This document shows, piece by piece, positions 45,392-54,608 of a stretch of 64,000 nt of DNA. The stretch is from positions 16,529 to 80,528 of the forward strand of contig NZ_AQPF01000016.1 of the NCBI RefSeq assembly GCF_009846745.1, given 5' to 3'. The translations under genes and the position numbers were made by a program. Each line of letters opens with the position of its first letter. Position 1 is the first letter of the stretch. This DNA comes from Alloalcanivorax xiamenensis (lineage in GTDB: Bacteria > Pseudomonadota > Gammaproteobacteria > Pseudomonadales > Alcanivoracaceae). The notes under the pieces are model-generated. The model was given only the letters and a program-made list of their open reading frames with translations. It was not told the origin of the DNA and made no database searches.

Positions 45392-45417
45392 AGAGTATTA
45401 CTCTAGAGTTATACTCT
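45392..45417. promoter_or_regulatory. Near-perfect 26-bp palindromic operator
   Basis: Palindrome with half-site AGAGTATTACTCT and centre CTAG; 24 of 26 positions are symmetric. It lies 52 bp upstream of the thioesterase start and about 100 bp upstream of the divergent TetR start. Probably the TetR-family repressor site for both genes. Confidence 0.75.
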
Positions 45418-45518
45418 AATGGCGTCAATCCACTCAGGTTGTGCGTTATCGTGAATCGCATTAGGGTGCTTGCCTCTCTGCACCTTCTACTTCCATTTCC
45501 CACTGCCGAGGGTTGGGA

Positions 45519-46097
45519 ATGCCGAGTTCGGACACACGTGACAAGATCGTTGCCGCCGCGCTGGCCACTTTCGTGGAAAAAGGCGTGGCCAGTGCCACCT
45601 TGCAGGCGATTCGTGAGCGCGCGGAAGTGAGTAATGGCAGCCTGTTTCACTTCTTCGCCAACAAACAGAGCCTGTGCGAGGCGGTCTACCTGGAGGGGAT
45701 CCAGGACTATCAGAACGGCTTGGCGGAACAACTGAAGCAAAGTGGCGGAGCTCGAGAGAGCGTGGCGGCGGTACTGCGTTACCACCTGGAATGGACCGAA
45801 CGAAACCGGGATCGGGCCCGGTTCCTGTCCGAACGTGGCTATACCGGATGGGGCGGAGATCTGGCCCGTCAGGTGGATCAGGCCAATACCGCGCTGATGT
45901 CGACGGTGTCCGCCTGGGTACGGCGGCACGTTGCGGAAGGCACTCTCAAACCGGTGTCACCGGAGGTGGTGGTGGCCACCTTGCTGGGACCGGCCCAGTT
46001 GTTGTGTCGGGCCTGGTTGGCGTCGGACAGCGCTGCCGCCCCAACCTCGCACCTGGATGAACTGGTGGCCGTGACCTGGCGCGCGCTGTCGGCCTGA
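45519..46097 (+). CDS. TetR-family repressor
   Basis: A 192-residue TetR regulator. The DNA-binding domain is TRDKIVAAALATFVEKGVAS, LQAIRERAEVSNGSLFHFFA, NKQSLCEAVYLEGI; the C-terminal ligand domain is all-helical. The ATG at 45519 has GAGGG 6 nt upstream; an in-frame TTG at 45513 is less likely. Likely represses the divergent thioesterase and itself; the convergent MFS exporter 11 bp downstream could be functionally related. Confidence 0.9.
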   Translation: MPSSDTRDKIVAAALATFVEKGVASATLQAIRERAEVSNGSLFHFFANKQSLCEAVYLEGIQDYQNGLAEQLKQSGGARESVAAVLRYHLEWTERNRDRARFLSERGYTGWGGDLARQVDQANTALMSTVSAWVRRHVAEGTLKPVSPEVVVATLLGPAQLLCRAWLASDSAAAPTSHLDELVAVTWRALSA

Positions 46098-46108
46098 GTG
46101 GCTCGTGA

Positions 46109-47491
46109 TTACGGCCTGGGCGTGTAGCGGATCCGAAACAGACTAATGATCGCGGCGACACCGGAGAACGTGGCGGCCATGAACAATGCCGGGGTAATGC
46201 CGTGCGCCAATTGCCCGAACACCAAAGCCGTGAGCGCCGCGCCCAGAGTCTGCCCGATCAGACGGGTGGTGCCCTGCATGCCACCGGCGCCGCCGCTGCG
46301 CTCCCGCGGCGCGGAGCCGATCATGGCGCGGTTGTTGGGCGCCTGAAACAGTCCAAAACCAATGCCGCACAACGCCATGGCGCCGAGCAGCGCCGGCAAC
46401 GGCGGTTGCTCCGGCAGTAAGGCCAGCAACACCAGTCCCACCACTTTCAGCAGCAACCCCATCGAACACAGCACGCCAATCGGATAGCGATCCGCCAACC
46501 GTCCGGCGATGGGGGCGGTGACCGCCACGGCCGCGGGCCACGGGGTCATCAGTAGCCCGGTTTCCACCGCGCTGTAACCGAGTATGTCATGAAGATAAAA
46601 GGGCAGGGCGATGAACGCCGCCATCTGACTGGTGAAGGCGCAAAACGAGGTACCAATGGCCAGGGCAAACGGCGGAATACGTAGCAGATCCACCGGCAAC
46701 AGCGGTGAGGATTGGGACAACTGCCGGCGGACCAGCAGGGCGATCACCACCAACGAGGCGGCCAGCGCCAGGGCCGCCAGGGTGCCGCCCATGCCGTGGG
46801 CAAGGCTGTCCACCGCCATGACCAGCAAGCCAATGCCCAGCGCATTGAGGAGCGCGCTGCCCCAGTCGAAGCGGCGTGGGGCCTGTCCGGTTTCGGGAAG
46901 ATTGTGGCGGGCCAGCACGAAGGCCAGACAGCCCAGTGGGATGTTCACCGCGAACAGCCAGGACCAGGACCCCATCGACAGAATGCCGGAGGCCACCGTG
47001 GGGCCGACCGCCGAGGATAACGCCACCACCATGGCGATCAGGCCGATGCCCCGGCCCAATAAACGTGACGGATAGATAAAGCGGACCAGAGCCGCGTTGA
47101 CGCTCATGACGCCGGCCGCTCCCAACCCCTGAAAAAAGCGGGCGGCGGTGAGTGTCACCAGGGAATCCGCCAGCGTGCACACCAGGGAAGCGATGGTGAA
47201 CACCGCCAGCCCGGTCTGGTAGACCCGGCGGTAACCCACGATGTCGCCGAGCGAGGACAGCGGCAGCAGCGTGGTGGCGACGGCGAGCAGATAGGCATTG
47301 ACGATCCACACCGATTGCGACGGACTGATCTCCAGATCCCGGGCAATGGAAGGCAGAGCCACGTTGACGATGTTGCTGTCCAGCACCGCCAGACCGACGC
47401 TGACCACGATGGCGAACATGGCCCAGCGCCGTTGCTCGGTGGGCAGGCCGTCCTGGTCCGGGCGGCGTTGGCCCGATGTACTGTCAGGCAA
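46109..47491 (-). CDS. MFS exporter, DHA2 type
   Basis: A 460-residue drug:proton antiporter-like transporter with about fourteen hydrophobic segments. Signature stretches are AVLDSNIVNVALPSIARDLE (motif D1 of DHA2), LSSLGDIVGYRRVYQTGLAV (motif A) and RFFQGLGAAGVMSVNAALVR. DHA2 members export lipophilic compounds or organic acids; the substrate is unknown. Confidence 0.88.
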   Translation of the reverse strand: MPDSTSGQRRPDQDGLPTEQRRWAMFAIVVSVGLAVLDSNIVNVALPSIARDLEISPSQSVWIVNAYLLAVATTLLPLSSLGDIVGYRRVYQTGLAVFTIASLVCTLADSLVTLTAARFFQGLGAAGVMSVNAALVRFIYPSRLLGRGIGLIAMVVALSSAVGPTVASGILSMGSWSWLFAVNIPLGCLAFVLARHNLPETGQAPRRFDWGSALLNALGIGLLVMAVDSLAHGMGGTLAALALAASLVVIALLVRRQLSQSSPLLPVDLLRIPPFALAIGTSFCAFTSQMAAFIALPFYLHDILGYSAVETGLLMTPWPAAVAVTAPIAGRLADRYPIGVLCSMGLLLKVVGLVLLALLPEQPPLPALLGAMALCGIGFGLFQAPNNRAMIGSAPRERSGGAGGMQGTTRLIGQTLGAALTALVFGQLAHGITPALFMAATFSGVAAIISLFRIRYTPRP

Positions 47492-47620
47492 GAAAAAAGC
47501 TCCTGGCGCAAGCGTTCAAAAGATCAAAAAAATCATCATACTCCGTTGAAGGTGGGATGCCACTGGGAGCAATAATCCGTTTTCAAGGTAAATTTCCGCG
47601 GACACTTTATGAGCGGACAA

Positions 47621-47651
47621 AAAAAGCCCGGCGCGAAGGCCGGGCTTTTTT
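47621..47651. terminator. Bidirectional terminator at the acnB 3' end
   Basis: Stem AAGCCCGGC...GCCGGGCTT with a 6-nt loop, flanked by an A-run on one side and TTTTTT on the other. It serves acnB on the minus strand; the A/T runs allow function in both directions. The MFS gene starts about 130 bp away and is not terminated by it. Confidence 0.85.
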
Positions 47652-47669
47652 ACAACGGGAAGGTTCCCT

Positions 47670-50270
47670 TTAGCTGGCTTGCGCCACCGGGATCTTCACG
47701 GTATCCGCCACTTCCTGATACTCGTCCATCTGGTCGAAGTTCAGGTAGCGGTAGATCTCATCGGACATGGAATCGATGGTATCCGCATATTCCATGTACT
47801 CCTCCACGGTCGGCAGCTTGCCCAGAATGGAAGCCACCGCCGCCAGTTCCGCGGACGCCAGATAAACATCGGCGCCTTGGCCCAGACGGTTGGGGAAGTT
47901 CCGGGTGGAGGTGGACACCGCGGTGGACTTCGGCGCGATCCGGGCCTGGTTCCCCATGCACAGGGAGCAACCCGGCATCTCGGTGCGGGCACCGGCGCTG
48001 CCGAAGATGTTGTAGTAACCCTCTTCGGTGAGCTGGCGCTGATCCATCTTGGTCGGCGGCGCGATCCACAGACGGGTCGGCATGGTGCCGCTTTCCACTT
48101 TTTGCAGCAGCTTGCCGGCGGCGCGGAAGTGACCGATGTTGGTCATGCAGGAACCGATGAACACTTCGTCGATCTTGGCGCCGGCCACGTCGGACAGGGT
48201 CTTGGCGTCGTCCGGATCGTTCGGGCAGCACAGTACCGGCTCCTTGATCTGGTCCATGTCGATCTCGATGACGGTGTGGTACTCAGCATCGGCGTCGGCA
48301 CGCATCAGGCTCGGGTTGGCCAACCACTCTTCCATGCCCTGGATACGGCGCTCGATGGTACGGGCGTCGCCGTAACCGTTGGCGATCATCCACTTGAGCA
48401 TGGTGATGTTGGACTTCAGGTACTCGGTCACGCTGTCTTCGGACAGGGTGATGGTACAGCCCGCGGCGGAGCGCTCGGCGGAAGCGTCGGACAGTTCGAA
48501 CGCCTGTTCCACGGTGAGATCTTCCAGACCTTCGATTTCCAGGATGCGGCCGGAGAACACGTTGACCTTGCCGGCTTTGGCAACGGTCAGGTGACCTTCC
48601 TTGATGGCCTGGAGCGGAATCGCGTGGACCAGGTCACGCAGGGTGATGCCCGGCTGGCGCTTGCCCTTGAAGCGAACCAGCACCGATTCCGGCATGTCCA
48701 GCGGCATAACCCCGGTGGCGGCGGCGAACGCCACCAGACCGGAACCGGCCGGGAAAGAAATGCCCATCGGGAAACGGGTGTGGGAGTCACCGCCGGTGCC
48801 CACGGTGTCGGGCAGCAGCATGCGGTTCAGCCAGGAGTGGATGATGCCGTCGCCCGGACGCAGAGACACACCGCCACGGTTCATGATGAAGTCGGGCAGG
48901 GTGTGCTGGGTTTCCACGTCCACCGGTTTCGGGTAAGCGGCGGTATGACAGAAGGACTGCATCACCAGGTCCGCCTGGAAGCCCAGACAGGCCAGGTCTT
49001 TCAGTTCGTCACGGGTCATCGGACCGGTGGTGTCCTGGGAGCCCACGGTGGTCATCTTCGGCTCGCAGTACATGCCGGCGCGCACGCCTTCCATGCCACA
49101 GGCCTTGCCGACCATCTTCTGGGCCAGGGTGTAACCCTTGTCGGAATCACCGGGTTGCTCCGGTTTACGGAACAGTTCGGACGGTGCCAGACCGAGCGCT
49201 TCGCGAGCCTTGGTGGTCAGGCCACGACCGATGATCAGGTTGATACGGCCACCGGCGCGTACTTCGTCCAGCAGCACTTGGGAGCGCAGTTCGAACTCGG
49301 CGATCTCTTCGCCGTTTTTCTCGACCTTGCCCTCGAACGGGTAGACGTCGATCTGGTCGCCGGTTTCCATTTTGGAAACATCGCATTCAAACGGCAGGGC
49401 ACCGGAATCTTCCATGGTGTTGAAGAAGATCGGAGCGATCTTGCCGCCGATGCAAACGCCGCCAGCGCGCTTGTTGGGCACATACGGGATGTCTTCACCG
49501 AAGTGCCACAGCACGGAGTTGGTGGCGGACTTACGGGAGGAACCGGTACCGACCACATCGCCCACGTAAGCAACCGGCAGGCCTTTGGCCTTCAGTTCTT
49601 CCATTTGCTTGAGCGGACCGATTTCGCCGTCTTTTTCCGGGAAGATGCCTTCACGGGCATTCTTCAGCATGGCGTTGCCGTGCAGCGGGATGTCCGGGCG
49701 GCTCCAGGCGTCCTGGGCCGGGGACAGGTCGTCGGTGTTGGTTTCACCGGTGACCTTGAAGACGGTCAGAGACATTTTCTCCGCCAGGTCCGGGCGCTTG
49801 GTGAACCATTCGCCTTCGGCCCAGGACTCGATCACTTCCTTGGCTTTGGCGTTGCCGGCTTTCATTTTGTCTTCCACGTCGTGGAAGGCATCGAACACCA
49901 GCAGGGTGTGCTTGAGTTCGTTGGCGGCGATTTCCGCCAGTTCGGCGTCGTCCAGCGCTTCCACCAGGGTGGCGACGTTGTAACCGCCCTGCATGGTACC
50001 CAGCAGTTGAACGGCGCGCTTGCGGTCGATCAGGGGGGAACTGGCTTCGCCTTTGATGATCGCGGTCAGGAACGCGGCCTTGACGTATGCGGCCTGGTCC
50101 ACGCCCGGCGGGACGCGGTTGACGAACAGATCCTGAATGAACTCCTCTTCGCCGGCCGGCGGGGTTTTCAGCAGTTCAACCAGTTCGGCAACTTGCTGCT
50201 CGTTCAGCGGCTTGGGCGGCACACCTTCGGCGGCGCGCTCTTCGACATGTTTGCGATAGGCGTCTAGCAC
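47670..50270 (-). CDS. acnB: Bifunctional aconitate hydratase 2 / 2-methylisocitrate dehydratase
   Basis: An 866-residue aconitase B, the main TCA-cycle aconitase; it also dehydrates 2-methylcitrate intermediates and can act as an iron-responsive RNA-binding protein. The order is the AcnB-type HEAT-like domain (EEYMEY-like start: LDAYRKHVEERAAEGVPPKP), a swivel domain (GDVVGTGSSRKSATNSVLWH), and catalytic [4Fe-4S] domains with a Cys pair in MPGCSLCMGNQA. The start is GTG at 50270 with GAGGGA 6 nt upstream, matching the E. coli N-terminus; the in-frame extension to 50375 is not conserved. Confidence 0.97.
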   Translation of the reverse strand: MLDAYRKHVEERAAEGVPPKPLNEQQVAELVELLKTPPAGEEEFIQDLFVNRVPPGVDQAAYVKAAFLTAIIKGEASSPLIDRKRAVQLLGTMQGGYNVATLVEALDDAELAEIAANELKHTLLVFDAFHDVEDKMKAGNAKAKEVIESWAEGEWFTKRPDLAEKMSLTVFKVTGETNTDDLSPAQDAWSRPDIPLHGNAMLKNAREGIFPEKDGEIGPLKQMEELKAKGLPVAYVGDVVGTGSSRKSATNSVLWHFGEDIPYVPNKRAGGVCIGGKIAPIFFNTMEDSGALPFECDVSKMETGDQIDVYPFEGKVEKNGEEIAEFELRSQVLLDEVRAGGRINLIIGRGLTTKAREALGLAPSELFRKPEQPGDSDKGYTLAQKMVGKACGMEGVRAGMYCEPKMTTVGSQDTTGPMTRDELKDLACLGFQADLVMQSFCHTAAYPKPVDVETQHTLPDFIMNRGGVSLRPGDGIIHSWLNRMLLPDTVGTGGDSHTRFPMGISFPAGSGLVAFAAATGVMPLDMPESVLVRFKGKRQPGITLRDLVHAIPLQAIKEGHLTVAKAGKVNVFSGRILEIEGLEDLTVEQAFELSDASAERSAAGCTITLSEDSVTEYLKSNITMLKWMIANGYGDARTIERRIQGMEEWLANPSLMRADADAEYHTVIEIDMDQIKEPVLCCPNDPDDAKTLSDVAGAKIDEVFIGSCMTNIGHFRAAGKLLQKVESGTMPTRLWIAPPTKMDQRQLTEEGYYNIFGSAGARTEMPGCSLCMGNQARIAPKSTAVSTSTRNFPNRLGQGADVYLASAELAAVASILGKLPTVEEYMEYADTIDSMSDEIYRYLNFDQMDEYQEVADTVKIPVAQAS

Positions 50271-50469
50271 AGCGTATCCCTCGTTTCGTCTTGGCCAATT
50301 TCTTTTGAAAATCAGCTGGTTAGGGTGTCTCTGGGGGTCGGAATTGCGGGCGGAGTATAGCGGAAACCCCATCATCTGTTAAGCCAAACGGGGCCTGTGG
50401 CCATTCATGGTATGAATGTTCGTAATCACTGGAAGCGCGGCTCGGAGGCCGGATCAAAGTCAAAAACCC

Positions 50470-50538
50470 ATTCACTGCCAAGGCAGCTTCCCACAGCGGC
50501 TCCGTGGCCCCCTGTGGGAAGCTGCCTTGGCAGCGAAT
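50470..50538. repeat. REP-like inverted pair, copy 5
   Basis: Left unit ATTCACTGCCAAGGCAGCTT, right unit AAGCTGCCTTGGCAGCGAAT, one mismatch. It lies between the acnB upstream region and the 3' end of the Bcr-type MFS gene; the rest of this 295-bp gap holds the acnB leader with no other gene seen. Confidence 0.82.
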
Positions 50539-50565
50539 CGGCATGCAGGCGCATCGTGTCCTGAA

Positions 50566-51798
50566 TTAACTGGCTGTCACTCGATTCCGGTACAGTAGAA
50601 ACGCCGCCAGAGCCAGCGCCGAGACAGAGGCCAGAATCGTCCCCAGAGCCGTTACCGGCGGCAACGGCAGTGCCGAGGTGAGTGCTGTTATCGCCGCCGC
50701 GCAACTCATTTGCAGACAGCCGAGTAACGCCGAAGCCAGTCCGGCCCGGTCGGGGAAGGGATGCAGGGTAAGGGCGGTGCCGAGTGGATTGATCAACCCC
50801 ATGCCGAACAGAAAGACGGCGATTGCCAGGGAGAACGGAACTAGACCCCCGGCAAGGTTGGGCAGCAGAGCGAGACCGCCGATCAGGGCGATGAGAATGC
50901 CCGCCAGCCCCACCGGAACGGTGCCGAATCGCCGGGCGAAACGAGGGGCCAGGAAACCCGCGGCAAACACCACGAACACGGTGGCGGCGAAGAACCACCC
51001 CAATTGCAAGGCACTGAGCCCGAGGTGCCCCATCAGAATCGCGGGGGCCGCGGCGAAGAAACCGTACAGGCCTCCGATCACCAGGCTCACCGCGAGGGCG
51101 GGCAGCAGAAACCGCGGATCGAACAGCAGGCGCAGGTAACCCGGCGCGGCGGCGGTCAGCGCTTTGCGGTTGCGGTGAGACGGTGGCAGGGTTTCACCGG
51201 CGCCTGACAAATAAAGAGGGATCAGGACGGCGCCAAGCACGGCCACCATCAGGAAGTTGGCACGCCAGCCCAGAGCCTGCTCCAGAGCGCCGCCCAGCAA
51301 CGGCGAGAAGCCGGGGGCCGCGGCCATCGCCACCATGGTTAACGCCAGGGCGCGGGTCAGAACTTCACCGTCAAACAAATCTCGGGCGATGGCGCGGGAC
51401 AGAACCGAGGCCGCGCATACTCCGAGGGCCTGAATCACCCGGCCCACGATCAATCCGTTCATATTATCAGCCCGGCTGCACCAGAGGCTGCCTGCGATGA
51501 ATATCGCCAACCCCAATACCACCAGAGGGCGGCGGCCGTATCGATCAGATAACGGGCCGACCAATAGCTGGCCGACGGCGAAAGCGGCAAAAAAACTCGA
51601 CAACAGCAGCCCCAGATCCCGAGCCGGCACGCCGATGTCGGTGGCCATGGAGGTAAAGGAAGGCAGAATAATATTGGTGGAAAGAGTGCCGATGGCCGCA
51701 AGGCCAGCAAGTAATATCAATAAGTTACCATTGAATTCTCGAGTAGCTTCCAGAGCAGGGGCGAGAGGGTTTCCATCCTCGGATATCGGGCCGGTCAC
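50566..51798 (-). CDS. Bcr/CflA-family MFS transporter
   Basis: A 410-residue twelve-helix drug:proton antiporter. It shows TNIILPSFTSMATDIGVPAR, motif A in VGPLSDRYGRRPLVVLGLAI, and VGRVIQALGVCAASVLSRAI, the pattern of bicyclomycin/chloramphenicol exporters. Coupled to the upstream hydrolase by a 4-bp overlap and probably controlled by the divergent TetR protein. Confidence 0.88.
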   Translation of the reverse strand: MTGPISEDGNPLAPALEATREFNGNLLILLAGLAAIGTLSTNIILPSFTSMATDIGVPARDLGLLLSSFFAAFAVGQLLVGPLSDRYGRRPLVVLGLAIFIAGSLWCSRADNMNGLIVGRVIQALGVCAASVLSRAIARDLFDGEVLTRALALTMVAMAAAPGFSPLLGGALEQALGWRANFLMVAVLGAVLIPLYLSGAGETLPPSHRNRKALTAAAPGYLRLLFDPRFLLPALAVSLVIGGLYGFFAAAPAILMGHLGLSALQLGWFFAATVFVVFAAGFLAPRFARRFGTVPVGLAGILIALIGGLALLPNLAGGLVPFSLAIAVFLFGMGLINPLGTALTLHPFPDRAGLASALLGCLQMSCAAAITALTSALPLPPVTALGTILASVSALALAAFLLYRNRVTAS

Positions 51799-52625
51799 GC
51801 TTCAGCTCCCGTGTTCACCCGCGCCATTTCCCGGAAGCCGGCGGTGGCGATGAAGTCGCTGCAAAGCCTAATCATCGCCGGATCCCGCAGCAGACGCCGG
51901 TGCCCCTGCCGGTCGGCGCGGATCAGTTCGGATTGCGGCCAGTTTCGATGCAGGGTGTCGGCGGCGCTGAACGGCACCGTGTCATCTTCCGGATCATGCA
52001 CGATCAATCCGGGGTGACGCAGGCCATCCTTCAAGGCCTCAAGATCCAACGCCGTCAACGGGTGACCGATGAAGTCCTCCACCCATTTCTCGAAAGCGGC
52101 GGTACTCGCCTGATCCAGCCCCAAGCCGGTGGCCAGTCGCCGCACCATGGCCGACAACGAGACAGGGCCGCCCAGGTGGACACTGGCGTGAACGTTCAAT
52201 CCACGATGAAACGCCCACAGGGCGGCGGCGGAGCCTACTGAATGGGCGAGTACACCATGCACGGGTGCCCATTCCCGGGTCAGTGCCAGCAGCGCTTCTC
52301 CCATGTGCACCACGCTGGCCCGGTCACCACTGGCGTCGCCATGGGCCGGCCCGTCGAACAGCGAGACACTGTATCCGGCGGCGAGCAGCGGATCGACGAA
52401 GCCGAGCATGTGCGCGGCGCGGCTGCTCCAGCCGTGGACCAGAACGATCCGGGGGCCGGCGCCGAAGGTCCAGCTCACCAGGGTGCCCATGGCGGTGGAG
52501 TGAACTTTTTTTTCGCCGCCGTCGAGCCGTTCCTGTTCCTGGGGCATCAAGGGCGGACGCTCCGGCACCGCGAATGCGCTGATGAGGGCCGGTGGTATGG
52601 ACTTTGGCTGTTGTGGAGTGGGCAT
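51795..52625 (-). CDS. Alpha/beta hydrolase
   Basis: A 276-residue soluble hydrolase. The oxyanion region is IVLVHGWSSRAAHMLGF, the nucleophile elbow GVLAHSVGSAAAL (Ser in HSVG), with acid and base likely in LIVHDPEDDTVPFSAAD and DRQGHRRLLRD. The substrate is unknown; co-transcription with a drug exporter suggests the pair deals with a toxic ester or lactone. Confidence 0.83.
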   Translation of the reverse strand: MPTPQQPKSIPPALISAFAVPERPPLMPQEQERLDGGEKKVHSTAMGTLVSWTFGAGPRIVLVHGWSSRAAHMLGFVDPLLAAGYSVSLFDGPAHGDASGDRASVVHMGEALLALTREWAPVHGVLAHSVGSAAALWAFHRGLNVHASVHLGGPVSLSAMVRRLATGLGLDQASTAAFEKWVEDFIGHPLTALDLEALKDGLRHPGLIVHDPEDDTVPFSAADTLHRNWPQSELIRADRQGHRRLLRDPAMIRLCSDFIATAGFREMARVNTGAEA

Positions 52626-52662
52626 GGGACCTCCTCGAAGAGGGCTCGGCGTGGCGAGCCGG

Positions 52663-52708
52663 TTAAATGATGATCAACATGTTTGAATAAATGTCACTCA
52701 TCATTTAA
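52663..52708. promoter_or_regulatory. Dyad operator in the hydrolase/TetR divergent promoter
   Basis: Perfect 11-bp arms TTAAATGATGA (52663-52673) and TCATCATTTAA (52698-52708), spaced 24 nt, in the 148-bp gap between the divergent genes. It may be two half-sites for the TetR protein or a pair of operators. Confidence 0.6.
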
Positions 52709-52773
52709 AATACGTCAAGCACTTTCAGACTGATGCCGGGGCGATTTCCGTTCCGTGGCAAGGAGGATGGATC

Positions 52774-53355
52774 ATGAGGGTCACCCGGGCTCAGGCCGAA
52801 GAGAACCGTGAGCGGGTCATCGAAACGGCGGGACAATTGTTCCGCGAGAAAGGGTTTGACGGTGTTGGCCTGAACGACCTGATGCAGGCGGCGGGGCTGA
52901 CCCGGGGCGGATTCTACGGGCAGTTCGAGTCAAAGCTGGATCTGGCCGTGCAGGCCTTGAACCGGGCTCAGCGGTACAATCTGGAACGCTGGCGTCCGTT
53001 GGCGGAGCAGCCTCGGCAAGAGGCTTTGCGAAATCTTGTCGGTGGTTATCTGTCGCGCTATCACCAGCAACACCCGGAAGACGGCTGCGCACTGGCGGCG
53101 CTGGCGGTGGACACGGCCCGCCAGCCGGAGGCACTGAAAGCAGCGTTTACCGATAATTTGCGGACCTTCCTGGATTTCGTGGCCGGATTATGCGCTGGCG
53201 ATTGCGAAGAGCAGCGCCAACAGCAGGCGATGGCGGTACTGTCCACGTTGGTGGGGGCGCTGGTGCTGTCGCGCGCTACTGACGATGCCGATCTGGCTCG
53301 CGGGTTGCGACGGGCGGCGTCGCAAGCGGCGCTGGAGGTGGGGGCGAAAAACTAG
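52774..53355 (+). CDS. TetR-family regulator of the hydrolase/MFS operon
   Basis: A 193-residue TetR protein. The helix-turn-helix domain is NRERVIETAGQLFREKGFDG, VGLNDLMQAAGLTRGGFYGQ, FESKLDLAVQAL; the C-terminal part (DGCALAALAVDTARQPEALK) resembles the TetR_C NemR/AcrR-like group. A GGAGG-like site precedes the ATG. The stop codon TAG is formed by the target TA plus the first base of the element at 53355. Confidence 0.9.
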   Translation: MRVTRAQAEENRERVIETAGQLFREKGFDGVGLNDLMQAAGLTRGGFYGQFESKLDLAVQALNRAQRYNLERWRPLAEQPRQEALRNLVGGYLSRYHQQHPEDGCALAALAVDTARQPEALKAAFTDNLRTFLDFVAGLCAGDCEEQRQQQAMAVLSTLVGALVLSRATDDADLARGLRRAASQAALEVGAKN

Positions 53356-53475
53356 GGTGCCTCTGCAAAACACCCCGTCATCCCGGGCTTGACCCGGGAA
53401 CTCCCTGCGCAGGGCGTATGGCGTGGTAGAGGGAGATGCCGGATCGAGTCCGGCATGACATTTTCAGAGGTTCCC
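53355..53475. mobile_element. TA-flanked 121-bp palindromic element
   Basis: Imperfect terminal repeats GGGTGCCTCTGCAAAA and the complement of GGGAACCTCTGAAAAT, flanked by TA on each side (53353-53354, 53476-53477). Two inner hairpins, CCCGGGCTTGACCCGGG and GCCGGATCGAGTCCGGC, carry GTCATCCCGGG-like sequences that are common in proteobacterial palindromic repeats. It sits exactly between the stop codons of two convergent genes. Confidence 0.7.
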
Positions 53476-54377
53476 TAGTACGGCAGCGTACCGCCAGGAG
53501 GTTGGCGGCGAAAGCGCTTGTAGCTCCATAGATACTGGGATGGTTCCTCCAGAATCAGCGCTTCGATGGACTGGTTCATGGCCTTCAGCGCGTGATCCAG
53601 GTCGCTGTCGTGGATGTCCTGGTGGGCCGGGCGCACGCGGATTTCGAAACCGCCGGTGCCGGGCAGACGGCAGGCCCAGGCCATGAACACCCGGGCGCCG
53701 GTTTGTTGCACCAGTTTGCAACTGAGGGTGCCGGTGTAGGCGGGTTGGCCAAAAAACGGAGCGAACCGGCCACTGCGGCGATCCGCCACCTGATCCGGCA
53801 GAATCGCGGTCATCGCCCCCTTGCGCATGGCTCGCACCAGACCGGCGACGCCGCGGGCGCTGGCCGGGTACATGGTGGAGCCGAAGTGCTCGCGGCCTTT
53901 TTTGATCAGATCATCCACCTCGGCCATGCCGGAAGGGGCGAACATCACATGCAGCGGAAAGTCCCGTGCCAGCCAGAAATTCAGCACTTCCCAGCAGCCG
54001 ATATGCGGTGCCAGGATCAGCACCGGCTGACCAGCGTCCACTGCTTCGCGCAGCGGGCCATCGCCATCCACGGACACCACCCGCTCCAGGCCTTCCTCCG
54101 GGCGGCGCCAGAACAGGGCGATTTCGAAGGTGTTTTTCACCGTTTCCACCAGGGAATCCCTGACCAGTTGATCCGGGTCCGGCTGATTCGGCAGGCACAA
54201 CGATAAATTGATCCGGGTGACGCGCCGGGCCTCGGTGGGCAGGGCCGCGAGCAGGCGGCCCACGGCGGTGGCGAGAGCCCGGTTCAGCCCGAAAGGCAAC
54301 AGGCCGAGCAGGCGCAATCCGGCCACCACCAGATTCCCTTTCAGTTTTTGTATGCGTGGATTGGTTCGACGTCCCAT
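53475..54377 (-). CDS. LpxL/HtrB-family acyltransferase
   Basis: A 300-residue Lip_A_acyltransferase-family inner-membrane enzyme. The HX4(D/E) catalytic motif is APHIGCWEVLNFWLA; FAPSGMAEVDDLIKKGRE and AILPDQVADRRSGRFAPFFG follow the family order. It may add a secondary acyl chain to lipid A, or be an acyltransferase paralogue. The start MGRRTNPRIQKLKGNLVVAG is chosen because the upstream extension is unconserved low-complexity. Its C-terminal stop is formed at the boundary of the 53355-53475 element. Confidence 0.87.
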   Translation of the reverse strand: MGRRTNPRIQKLKGNLVVAGLRLLGLLPFGLNRALATAVGRLLAALPTEARRVTRINLSLCLPNQPDPDQLVRDSLVETVKNTFEIALFWRRPEEGLERVVSVDGDGPLREAVDAGQPVLILAPHIGCWEVLNFWLARDFPLHVMFAPSGMAEVDDLIKKGREHFGSTMYPASARGVAGLVRAMRKGAMTAILPDQVADRRSGRFAPFFGQPAYTGTLSCKLVQQTGARVFMAWACRLPGTGGFEIRVRPAHQDIHDSDLDHALKAMNQSIEALILEEPSQYLWSYKRFRRQPPGGTLPY

Positions 54378-54608
54378 GGCAGGCAAGTATACGGCGCTGG
54401 GCGCGGGACGCCAGAGGGGAAAGGAAGCGCCGGACGCTGGACGCCAGATGCCAGACACTTTAGAACATCGCATCTTGGAGCATTGCGGACATAAATAAGC
54501 GTTTTCAAGGCTTGCCAGGGCGAAGGGTCGGGCTTTTCATTATCGGCGTCCGGCGTGCTTGCCCGCCGGCGGGCCGCTATAATCGCCGCCGGACCAAACG
54601 AGGAAGCC

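Noticed and set aside
47679..50267. An 862-codon open frame on the plus strand opposite acnB
   Set aside because: acnB is complete and highly conserved on the minus strand. The opposite frame is His/Gln/Gly-rich with no fold or motif, as expected from reverse reading of GC-biased codons.
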